Shown here: piece after piece, positions 1-10,274 of the stretch
How positions within the stretch are numbered: position 1 is the first letter of the stretch
Layout of the letters: the number at the start of each line of letters is the position of its first letter
Source of the DNA: Aquilaria yunnanensis
Taxonomy: Eukaryota > Streptophyta > Magnoliopsida > Malvales > Thymelaeaceae
Direction of reading: 5' to 3'
NCBI GenBank assembly: GCA_039654915.1
Contig: CM077593.1
Span: 110,781,413 to 110,845,412, forward strand
Length of the DNA: 64,000 nt
Program-made: the position numbers and the translations under genes
Notes under the pieces: generated by a model
Seen by the model: only the letters and a program-made list of their open reading frames with translations
Databases searched by the model: none
Told to the model about the DNA's origin: nothing

Positions 1-59
1 TTTATGAGCAATTTGTTACCGTATAGGACATTAGGAAAATATATCATCCAAAGGTATAA

Positions 60-2349
60 GAGTAACTTTTCTGTAGACCGGGCTTATATCGTGCGTCATC
101 CTTAAAAAATACAATAATTGTCATTTTGACCCCGTTTCTCAGAAAAGTAAGCAATCATGCCCTCATGAAATATAATAGATTTTTTTTTTCCGCAACCTTA
201 GGGCAAACTATTTGGTTGGGTAACATGACTGATATTTTAATTTTGGGGGAAGCTGGGCAATGGATCGAATGCCAACGATTCCCCTTTTCATTTTTTTTTT
301 AATTTTGTTTTCTTGTTCTTCTCTTATTTGTCTATTTCTTTATTTATTTATTTTCATTTTTTTCTTTGTTTAGTTTTGTTGTATATTTACCTTTTCCATT
401 TTTATTTTCTCATCTTTTTCCAGTTTTCCCTTTTTCTTTTTCTTATTTTAGTATTATTTCAAGTTTTGTCTATTGTTTTATTTCATGTTTTACTCCTTAT
501 TTTCTTAAAATACTTTTTTTCACCTTTTTTTACTTAGATTTATGATATTATTCTTATTTCTTCTTGTTCTTTTATGTCATATGTCTACCTTTTTCTATTT
601 TTTTATTTTCTACTGTTTGTTCTTTTGTTTCTTCGTGCTTATTCTTTTAGAATGGTATGTTTGTTTTTTTAAAAGGTATTGTTTATTCTTTGAGAAGACA
701 TTGATTGCTTTTTTTTGTCTTCGTGTTTATTCTTTTAGAAGACATTGTTTGTTTTTTGTTACTTAAGTGTTTGTTCTTTTGATGAGGTACTGTTTGTCTT
801 CTTTTATGATGTATTTATTTTCTGTTCTTTTAAAAGCCTTGTTTGTTCTTCTAGAAAGGCATGCTTGTTCTTTTACATTTTCAGGCATTGCATAAATTAC
901 TTATTCTTTTGTGTTTTGGTATTTATACTTACGGGCCTGTTTGTTCTTTTAGAATGCAATGTTTATTTTTTCTTGTCTACATGTTTGTTCTTTTAGAAGG
1001 AATTGTTTATTCTTTCTTTTACATGTTTATTTTTTTATTACTTAAGTATTTGTTCTTATAGAATTCACTATTTGTTTTTATACATGACCATGTTTTTGTA
1101 AGCTTCTTGTTATTTTGTTTTCTGGTGTTTATTCTTTCAGAATGGTATGTTTGTTCTTTTAGAATGTCATGTTTGTTCTTTTAGAAGACATTGTTTGTTC
1201 TTTCTTTTACATTTTTATTTTTTGTTACTTAAGTATTTGTTCTTATAGAAGATATTGTTTGTTCTTATACATGACTCTATTTCTATAAAATTCTTATTCT
1301 TTTTTTTTCTAGTGTTTGTTCTTTCATATGGGCATGTTTGTTCTTTTAGAAAACATTGTTTGTTCTTTTTTTTTACATATTTATTTTTTTTTACTTAAGT
1401 GTTTGTTCTTATAGAAGACACTGTTTGTTCTTATACATAACCCTATTTCTGTAAACTTCTTATTCTTTTGTCTTCTAGTGTTTGTTCTTTCAGAAGGGTA
1501 TGTTTGTTCTTTTAGAAGGGCATGTTTGTTCTTGTAGAAGGCATTATTTGTTCTTTTTTTACATGTTTATTTTTTGTTACTTAAGTGTTTGTTCTTATAC
1601 ATGACCCTGTTTCTATAAACTTCTTATTTTTTTTGTCTTCTGGTGTTTGTTCTTTTAGAAGAGTATGTTTGTTCTTTCTTTTACATGTTTATTTTTTGTT
1701 ACTTAAGTATTTTTTTCTTATAGAAGACACTGTTTATTCTTACACATAACCTTATTTCTGTAAACTTCTTGTTCTTTTGTTTTCTGGTGTTTGTTCTTTC
1801 AGAAGGTATGTTTGTTCTTTTAGAAAACATTGTTTATTTTTTTTCCTTCGTGTTTGTCATTCTGAAATCAAAAGTCCATTTTTTATAAACCATCCCATTT
1901 ATCCATTTTACGAATATTCCAATTTCTTAATTTTTTTTAAACATATTTGATTAATATAGTTTGTGAGTTCTTCATTATTCTATTCCCCATAATTTCTTCT
2001 TCCTCTTATCTCTTTGAAGCAGACTTAGTTAAATTTCTAAAAATTTTATCCATTAGTAATTATCAATTAGTATTAATATCTTTATTAGCTTATCTGTTAA
2101 CGTTTTACACAATCTTACTATCCTTTCACATCAACTATGGGTCTTACAATTGCTACGTAACTTGGGTGATATTCTGAAAATTTCCTAACAATAATATTTA
2201 ATTACTAGTAGGAGAAAAGTTTTGGAGATTTGATAATTCCTTGAATCAAAGAAATGAGACAAAAATTAAATTTTAAGGACTAAGTTGTACATAAGAAATA
2301 ACTTTGGGGGGTGGCTTACGCGTGCGCCGGGCGCACAGAAGAATTAGCC
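60..2349. mobile_element. Non-autonomous Mutator-like element (copy A) with internal T-rich tandem array
   Basis: Seen: a 2290-bp segment flanked by perfect 9-bp direct repeats AAGGTATAA at 51-59 and 2350-2358. The start (GAGTAACTTTTCTGT) and the reverse complement of the end (GGCTAATTCTTCTGT) form an imperfect terminal inverted repeat that continues into a shared CC.GGC block. The same sequence recurs at 7774-10265 with a different 9-bp flanking duplication, so the boundaries are well supported. Known: a 9-bp target duplication is the usual signature of Mutator-superfamily transposition. No transposase reading frame is visible. Open frames over about 313-1061 are low-complexity Phe/Leu-rich translations of the T-rich strand and I do not regard them as genes. 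Confidence 0.8.
640..1855. repeat. T-rich tandem array inside MULE copy A
   Basis: Short blocks such as TGTTTGTTCTTTTAGAAGG, TTTTACATGTTTATTTTT and TACTTAAGTGTTTGTTCTTA recur in a fixed order, giving a higher-order unit. The TACTTAAGT landmark occurs near 756, 1038, 1215, 1391, 1580 and 1700, so most units are about 176-190 bp, with shorter and longer exceptions. Units are diverged, and the strand is extremely poor in A/G outside the AGAAGG and ACTTAAG blocks. Confidence 0.8.
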
Positions 2350-2358
2350 AAGGTATAA

Positions 2359-5300
2359 TATGTCATGTATTCACTATTCAAATTTGGTACTTTACTTATT
2401 TTAGTTTATTTCAGTTTTAGGACTAAATTAGAAAATCATAATGTTTCAAGACCTAAATAGAAAAATTTTATAAGTTATAAGATTAACTGTGCATTTTTCC
2501 CCTCGCTTTTGTTACTTTTTAACGGTCTAAAATAACAATATGATGACCAGTGTAACCATTGAATAGTTTGACATCAATCGGTGTAACATTTGATAGTTCT
2601 CAGATGATTAAGTAACATGAAATATAATTTACAGGTGACATGTGGAGTTTAGCCAATGTTTTAATATGGACCCCATTATTGCATGGGTCCTTGAAGCTGG
2701 CCTGTTTTGTTGGGCGAAATGTGGCCTCATACCTGATTCGTTCTCTGAAAGGCCGCCTTCTCATCGTTTTGATCCATATGGACTTGCTTTAATGTGCTCG
2801 AGTCTACTTGGGCCCAAGTCCGGGCCTTAAGAAACACAGCAAATTCTAATTTACGTGCCCGCGTTCGAAATATGCTGAAGTTAAGACTTAAGAGAATTGC
2901 AAATATTTTACAGAAATCTCCCTCTCGTTTTCTTTCTTTCGTTTTTTGTCTTTTCTGGGGGGAAATCTTAGTACATTTAATATCTTCTACGTACTTTATC
3001 AAAATGTAGGAGTCATGCCTGGCCCTCCCTTCAATTCAGACCGTTCCATCCACGCCAAAACTTTTCTGATGGGAAGTTGACATTGAGAATGAACGTGAAA
3101 ATTCACTTTCGTTACAAATGTCGCATTGCCAAAAGTTGTCACCCCAAAAGCAAACAGGGTAGTGGTCCCTGTTATGTTGCACCATAAATAAGTCACAAAA
3201 ACAAAAGGGCTAGAGAAGTATGGAGAACGAGAGAGAGGGATTAGTTTCGTCATTTTTTTTTTTTATGTTTACATTACATGTCTCATGCATTGGATTTGTG
3301 TGATCCACTAGGGTACACTTCCAAAAAGAAAAGGAAAGATCGAGAAAAAAAAAATGAATGTTAACTATCAGCCCAAGTATATCAATTGGCTACTGAGTAA
3401 ATAACGAAAAAGTCAAACAACAAATCAAAGGTTAAAAAAAATCAGATTATTCGTCTGTTTTGATTGAATTTATTTGATGAGTTCGGTATATTTTAGAGAA
3501 ATGCTCTTTACCTGTTTCGTGCTATAGTTAACGAAATTTAAATAATTGTGTGAATTAATTGGCTAAGTGACGACTTTTTATTTTTTATTTTTTCTTGATA
3601 AATGTTAAGTAACAAGTTAATCTGAGGGAAACATTTGGGCACAGTGGTGGAACCACATAGAGGAGGGGGTCTTCTGCCCCCCGAGAATTTCAAAATTTAG
3701 TAAACAAGAGGTACTAAGTTAGTCATTTTATAAAAATTTAAGGACTAGCTGTGAATTTTTCCCTCCAACTGGTGAAGAATATAAATAGGGTAAATAGCAC
3801 CAACAGACCTAAATTTTTATTTTTCATTACAAATTCATCTATAATCTCTCAATCATTGCATATTCATCCCAAACCTTTATCTGACATTGATAATTCATCT
3901 CTTGACTAACAGTTAAAGTGGTTAGTGACCGAATTGGGACAAATATGTGACAATTAAGAACTTAGGGATGAATTTATAATAAAAAATAAACATTTGGGGG
4001 ATACCTAGCGCTATTTTCCCTTTTTATTTTATATTTCCCTTTTCTTCTTTCTCTTAAGTTTTGGCGTTGCTTGTCTTACCTCTGCCTAGCCCCGAAACTA
4101 AAAACCTGGTTCTGCATTATTTGGGCAGTCATATACAAGCGCAATAATTACTTGCTGGTATTTACAGCCATTTACTTGCTTGTTGTACATTTTTGTTTCA
4201 ATGGATGCATTTATATATGTTACTATTGTATTTTGTTATGTCTCAAACTAGAAACATATGTTCCTCTGTTTTATTAATTGATTTTTTATTTGACAATCTA
4301 GTTTGGAAAAATGGTAAGGATTTACACCTAATTGCTTTTAACTTAAGTTAATAAACATGTCTTACTTTTATCATAACATTTTTTTATTGGCACCAATTTT
4401 ATTTAAAACTTAATATTATATAATTTTAATAAAGGATTGAAACTAAAATTTTTTATTTTAATAAATTGTTATGATTTTTTAGGCATCAAAAATGAAAAAG
4501 TCATAACAAAAAAAATATTATTATTATAAAAATTTTGATTTTAGGATATTATTACACCTACATAATATTGGTTCAAATAAATTTTTTCCTAACAAAAAAA
4601 GATGTAAAAATAAATTAAGTTAATTTAAGTTAAAATGAATTGAATATCATTTTAATCTCCAATTTTTTTTCCATTTTGAGAAATTTAATTCTATAGCTTC
4701 CCATCAAGAAAAAAAAATCAACAAGTCAACATTTAATATCCCTCAAGTGCCACAGAAAATTTAATTTTCATATTCAGCTGGAAAAATGTCCAAAATATGA
4801 GTAATAGAGCTGATAATTTCATAGTTTTTAGGATTATTTTGATAAATTGATACATTTTAGGACTAAATTGATAAAAAAAAATTAGAATAATTATGTAACT
4901 TTAATAAAAAGGTTCTCTTCCCAATTTTGGGCTTGACACCTTGAGTTCGACATGCTCCTCCTCATTGTACTGTAATGCTTAGTTGATAAATAAATAAATG
5001 GTAATCTTATGATAAAAATCCCAAGGTTTCATTGAAAAAAAATACTGTTTTCCCATCTATGATCTATCTAAGGGTAAATTGAAAATATAATTTGTTATTC
5101 GCATTTTAGCGCTGCAATAACATTTAATACTGTTTTAGTTAAGGATGTCAACCTCCCCCTCCCCCCTCTTTTTTGGGGATATGTATGAAAGAGGCTAAGA
5201 AATTATAAGTCAAATTCAGTGATTTATGCAAGGAAAAGGATTTGTAAAGTGGAGGGACCCACTAGTTTTATTGGAATTTGGAAAGATGAATAACATTTAA

Positions 5301-5460
5301 CATAACAATTTGTTACCACTATCTGCTTGAGAAGGTTTTACTCAAGTAGTAATGTAGTGTACAGTTTTTCTTATCCCTATGTTAATCTCATTATGTAGTA
5401 TGTAACCTCAGTTTATTATTCAATGTTAATAAATTATAACACTATTGATTGGTTTACTTC
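2359..5460. other. Gene-free intergenic DNA
   Basis: AT-rich sequence with no convincing coding exon. It contains a small MITE-like segment near 3788-4020. It also contains a fragment near 3647 (CAGTGGTGGAACC followed by a G-rich stretch) that resembles the ends of the 13472-16842 segment. Short open frames here have no recognisable domain. Confidence 0.5.
3788..4020. mobile_element. MITE-like segment with imperfect terminal inverted repeats
   Basis: The left end begins GGGTAAATAGC and the right end finishes GCTATTTTCCC. The repeats extend inward through TTTATTTTTCATTACAAATTC on the left and the related TTTATTTTTTATTATAAATTC on the complement of the right. No clear target duplication is visible. 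At about 233 bp it fits a short non-autonomous DNA element. Confidence 0.45.
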
Positions 5461-5464
5461 ATGG

Positions 5465-6400
5465 GCGCCTCTTCGTCAAGATGATCTATTCCCCCATATC
5501 TTTTTATTTTGTGCGCAGAAACTTTTTCAAGTTATCTAACTAACCTCTAATTATTAGGCAATCTTGTGGGCTTGCGGGTTAGTTGGAATGATCTGTCTAT
5601 TAGTCATTTATTTTTTGTGTTAATGATTGCTTAATTTTCTTTCAGCTTTCTAAAGGAGTGGTTATGACTATAAAGAATTCTCTATTGTTGTTTGAGTTGG
5701 TGGCAAGGCAAGAGGTTAATTTCTCCAAATCAAAATGGATGTTCAGTAGCAATGTTCCGGATGATCTAATCTAGAAATACTATAACATCCTTCTAATTTT
5801 AGTTAATCCTGAAATCCTTAATTACCTGAAAGCTCAGAACTTGTCTAAATCTTAATTGTTTTAGTTTTTACTGGACAAATTTTAAAGCGTTTAGAGTCAA
5901 TTGGAAATGAAAGTTACTGAATTGTGTAGGACGACTAACCTTTATTAGTCCATGTTAACCTCATTGTCGGTCTATATAATTTCCCTATTTAAGGTTCCAA
6001 TTACATTATTTGATAAGATTTCTAGTAAGTTTACCAAATTTTGGCGGTTGGGATCTCCGAATATAAGGAAATATCATCTTAAAAATATGAATCACTTGAT
6101 GTTACCAAAAGCCTTAGGATGTTTGGGATCAAGGGTATGCACCGTTGTAATGATGTCTTGTTTCCCAAAACATTCTGGAGGATTTTTACAGGTAAACCAA
6201 ATGCTCTTAGTCTATATGGTTAGTAAAGGGCAAGAGTAATACTTCCTTAATTTGGAGAGGTTTGTTGTATGGATGCTCTCTTTGTTAATGGTTATGATTG
6301 GTCAATCAAAGATGGTAATTCTATATGCTTGTGGTACGATTGAATTCCGGGCATTCTCCCAAATATTGTTAGAGTCTTAAGCCTGAAGTTTTTGAATCAC
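5465..6400 (+). pseudogene. Decayed LINE (non-LTR retrotransposon) reverse-transcriptase fragment
   Basis: Piecewise translation in shifting frames gives GAPLRQDDLFPHIFLFCAE, a degraded form of the LINE motif around RGLRQGDPLSPYLF..CAE. A later piece reads LSHLFF, the remnant of the HLFFADD catalytic block, with the two aspartates not preserved. Near 5717, VNFSKSKWMFSSNVP matches the usual post-catalytic segment. From about 5961, KVPITLFDKISSKFTKFW and LPKALGCLGSR match the thumb region. Stops and frame changes interrupt it throughout, so it cannot be active. Assignment to the plant L1 lineage is inferred from these motifs alone. Confidence 0.7.
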
Positions 6401-6703
6401 AAAACTCTCAAAGTGATGGACATTGCATTTCAGCCTACCCAGGATTAAAATACAAAGTTCATTTATACCAGTTTTCCCACTTAGATAGCTTAGCTCATAC
6501 TACAGTTGCCTTCCGCTTCTCTCTCTGTAGGGCCATATATAGTTCATTAGCATGGTAATCCATTTGGTCATTATACTTTCGAAAAAGGTTATTTCTTGCA
6601 ATTGTCTCTTTAATCTACCTTATACCACAATCTAGATTACAGTAGCTATTGTCTAACTCAAAATCTATTATTCTTTTAAGTGATCAATAGGTTGTGGGGT
6701 GCT

Positions 6704-7342
6704 TGCCTTAGAAATTTAATGTATTTTCTGGAAGTGCCTCCTTAATACTTTTCATATGGTTGTGAATGTTTGAATTTTATTGTGAATATTTCTATTTCAT
6801 TTTAAACAAGTTGTGAAATATTTTCATTTCATTCTAACTAAATTGTGAATGTTTTTTATTTCTTTCTAAACAAGTTGTTTCCATTTTATTTAAAAACAAG
6901 TTGTGAATGTTTCCATTCATTTTTAAACAAATTGCTTCAGTTCCATTCTAACCAAGCTGTAAATGTTTCCATTTTATTATAAATATTTTCATTTTATTCT
7001 AACCAAGTTGTTTCCATTTTATTCTAACCAAGTTGTGATTGTATCCATTTCATTGTAAATAAGTTGCAAATGTTTCTATTTTATTATAAAGAAGCTGCAG
7101 ATGGATCCATTTCATTTTAAACAAATTGTAAATGTTTTCATATCATTCTAAATAATTTGTGAATATTTTAATTTAATTCTAAATAAATTGTGAATGTTTC
7201 TATCTCATTCTAAATAAGTTGTGAATATTTCCATTTAATTGTAAATTTTTTCATTTTATTCTAAACAAGTTATTTTCATTTCATTTTAACCAAGTATTAA
7301 GGAGACACTTCCAGAGAATATATTAAACTATTTCTAACCTAA
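6704..7342. repeat. Minisatellite array bounded by inverted repeats
   Basis: From about 6760 to 7300 a degenerate unit of roughly 35-45 bp repeats, built on TTCTAAACAAGTTGTGAATG followed by TTTCCATTTCA. It is bracketed by an inverted repeat of about 40 bp: the left arm contains TTCTGGAAGTGCCTCC, and the right arm carries its complement with a few mismatches, next to TTAATACTT. I found no target duplication, so it could be a TIR element carrying a minisatellite or an expanded stem-loop. Confidence 0.6.
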
Positions 7343-7764
7343 TAAATTTATAGAAATTCAATCATACATTATTCAATGAACTATTAGCTTTTAAATGACA
7401 TTCATTTCAAATAAAAATCATAAAAATAAAAATCAATTAATTTAAATTAATCTAATGTAGTGCAAACAAACTACAAGTAACATTCTTTATAGATGGAGCC
7501 GTGTAGGCACTAGTGAATAAGATTGAAAAACAAAAGTGAAGGAGGAGATTTCCCGTTCACGGGTCCACCAAAGTGAAGTGGAGTGGCGATCAATTGGTCA
7601 AATTCCAATGTTCCAAATAGAAAGAAACAAATGAAAATATTTAAACAACCCAATTACTTAATTAAGTAGGGATTGAGGGCAGTGAAGATGGCTATTGGCT
7701 AGAAGTGGAGGTCACCCGCATTATCAAGTACCGATGAATCATTACACAGTTAAAATGACGACAT
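7343..7764. other. Gene-free spacer between repeats
   Basis: Sequence between the minisatellite and MULE copy B. I see no coding exon, RNA gene or clear repeat in it. The segment around 7540-7580 is somewhat less AT-rich than its surroundings. Confidence 0.4.
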
Positions 7765-7773
7765 TTATTTTAA

Positions 7774-10265
7774 GAGTAACTTTTCTGTAGAACGGGCTTA
7801 TATTGTGCGCCATCCTTGAAAAATATAATAATTTTCATTTTGATCCCATTTCTCAGAAAAGTAAGCAATCATGCCCCCATGAAATATAATAGATTTTTCT
7901 TTTTCCGGAACCTCAAGACAAACTATTTGGTTGGGTAGCATGGCTGATATTTTAATTTTAGGGTAAGCTGGGCAATGAATCGAATGCCAACATCCCCCTT
8001 TTCATTTTTTTTTTAAATTTTCTTTTCTTGTTCTTCTCTTATTCTTCTATTTCTTTATTTATTTATTTTCATTTTTTTTCTTTGTTTAGTTTTGTTGTAT
8101 ATTTACCTTTTCCATTTTTATTTTCTTTATTTTTATTTTCTCATCTTTTTCTAGTTTCCCCTTTTTCTTTTTCTTATTTTAGTATTATTTCAAGTTTTGT
8201 CTATTGTTTTATTTCATGTTTTACTCCTTATTTTCTTAAAATATTTTTTTTCACCTTTTTTACTTAGGTTTATGATATTATTCTTATTTCTTCTTATTGT
8301 TTTATGCCATATGTCTACCTTTTTTCATTTTTTTATTCTCTACTGTTTGTTCTTTTATTTCTTCGTGCTTATTCTTTTAGAATGGTATGTTTGTTCTTTT
8401 AAAAGGTATTGTTTATTCTTTGAGAAGGCATTGATTGCTCTTTTTTATCTTCGTGTTTATTCTTTTAGAAGACATTATTTGTTTTTTATTACTTAAGTGT
8501 TTGTTCTTTTGATGAGGTACTGTTTGTCTTCTTTTATGATGTATTTATTTTCTGTTCTTTTAAAAGCCTTGTTTGCTCTTCTAGAAGGGCATGCTTGTTC
8601 TTTTACATTTTCAGGCATTGCATAAATTACTTATTCTTTTGTGTTTTGGTATTTATGCTTACGGGCCTGTTTGTTCTTTTAGAATGTAATATTTATTTTT
8701 TCTTGTCTACATGTTTGTTCTTTTAGAAGGCATTGTTTGTTCTTTCTTTTACATGTTTATTTTTTATTACTTAAGTGTTTGTTCTTATAGAATGCACTAT
8801 TTGTTCTTATATATGACCCTGTTTTTGTAAAATTCTTATTCTTTTATTTTCTGATGTTTGTTCTTTCAGAATGACATGTTTATTTTTTTAGAATGCATTG
8901 TTTGTTCTTTCTTTTACATTTTTATTTTTTGTTACTTAAGTGTTTGTTCTTATATAAGATACTGTTTGTTCTTATACATGACTCTGTTTCTATAAAATTC
9001 TTGTTCTTTTTTCTTCTGGTATTTGTTCTTTGATAAGAGTATGTTTGTTCTTTTAGAAGATATTATTTGTTCTTTCTTTTACATGTTTATTTTTTGTTAC
9101 TTAAGTGTTTGTTTTTATAGAAGGCACTGTTTGTTCTTGTACATGACTTTGTTTCTGTAAACTTCTTATTTTTTTGTCTTCTAATGTTTGTTCTTTCAGA
9201 AGGGTATGTTTGTTCTTTTAGAATGCATGTTTGTTCTTGTAGAAAACATTATTTGTTCTTTTTTTACATGTTTATTTTTTGTTACTTAAGTGTTTATTCT
9301 TATAGAATGCATTATTTTTTCTTATACATGACCATATTTCTGTAAACTTCTTGTTCTTTTATTTTTTGGTATTTATTCTTTTAGAATGGTATGTTTGTTT
9401 TTTTAGAAAGGTATGTTTATTCTTTTAGAAGACATTTTTTGTTCTTTCTTTTACATATTTATTTTTTGTTACTTAAGTATTTGTTCTTATACATGATCTT
9501 GTTTTTGTAAACTTCTTATTTTTTTTGTCTTCTGGTGTTTGTTCTTTTAGAATGATATGTTTGTTCTTTTAGAAGACATTGTTTGTTCTTTATTTTACAT
9601 GTTTATTTTTTGTTACTTAAGTATTTGTTTTTATAGAAGACACTGTTTGTTCTTACATATAACCTTGTTTCTGTAAACTTCTTGTTCTTTTGTTTTCTGG
9701 TGTTTGTTCTTTTAGAAGGGCATATTTAGTCTTTTAGAAAACATTGTTTATTTTTTTTTCCTTCGTGTTTGTCATTCTGAAATCAAAAGTTCATTTTTTA
9801 TAAACCATCCCATTTATCCATTTTAAGAATATTCCAATTTCTTAATTTCTTTTCAACATATTTGATTAATATAGTTTGTGAGTTCTTCATTATTCTATTC
9901 CCCATAATTTCTTCTTCCTCTTGTCTCTTTGAAGCAGACTTAGTTAAATTTCTAAAAATTTTATCCATTAGTAATTATCAATTAGTATTAATATCTTTAT
10001 TAGCTTATCTGTTAATGTTTTACACAATCTTACTGTCCTTTCACATCAACTATGGGTCTTACAATTGCTACGTAACTTGGGTGATGTTCTAAAAATTTTC
10101 TAACAATAATATTTAATTACTAGTAGGAGAAAAGTTTTGAAAAATTGATCATTCCTTGAATCAAAGAAATAAGACAAAAATTAAATTTTAGGGACTAAGT
10201 TGTATATAAGAAATAACTTTGGGGAGATGGCTTACACGTGCGCATGGCGCACAGAAGAATTAGCC
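7774..10265. mobile_element. Non-autonomous Mutator-like element (copy B) with internal T-rich tandem array
   Basis: A second, 2492-bp copy of the element at 60-2349, in the same orientation. It is flanked by a perfect and different 9-bp duplication TTATTTTAA (7765-7773 and 10266-10274), which shows independent insertion and not a segmental duplication. Both flanks of the array (the first 500 bp and last 500 bp) align closely with copy A. The array is longer, with TACTTAAGT-type landmarks near 8491, 8769, 8935, 9109, 9281, 9474 and 9617. The only open frames (8028-8496 and 9862-10092) are low-complexity or equally present in copy A, and none resembles a transposase. Confidence 0.82.
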
Positions 10266-10274
10266 TTATTTTAA

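Noticed and set aside
313..1061. Several Phe/Leu-rich open frames in the T-rich array (also 8028-8496)
   Set aside because: They are translations of TTT/TTC/CTT-rich repeat DNA on one strand, with no domain or codon-use evidence for a gene.
640..1855. Regular repeats considered as a CRISPR array
   Set aside because: Units are diverged and have no unique spacers, there are no cas genes, and the window is eukaryotic.
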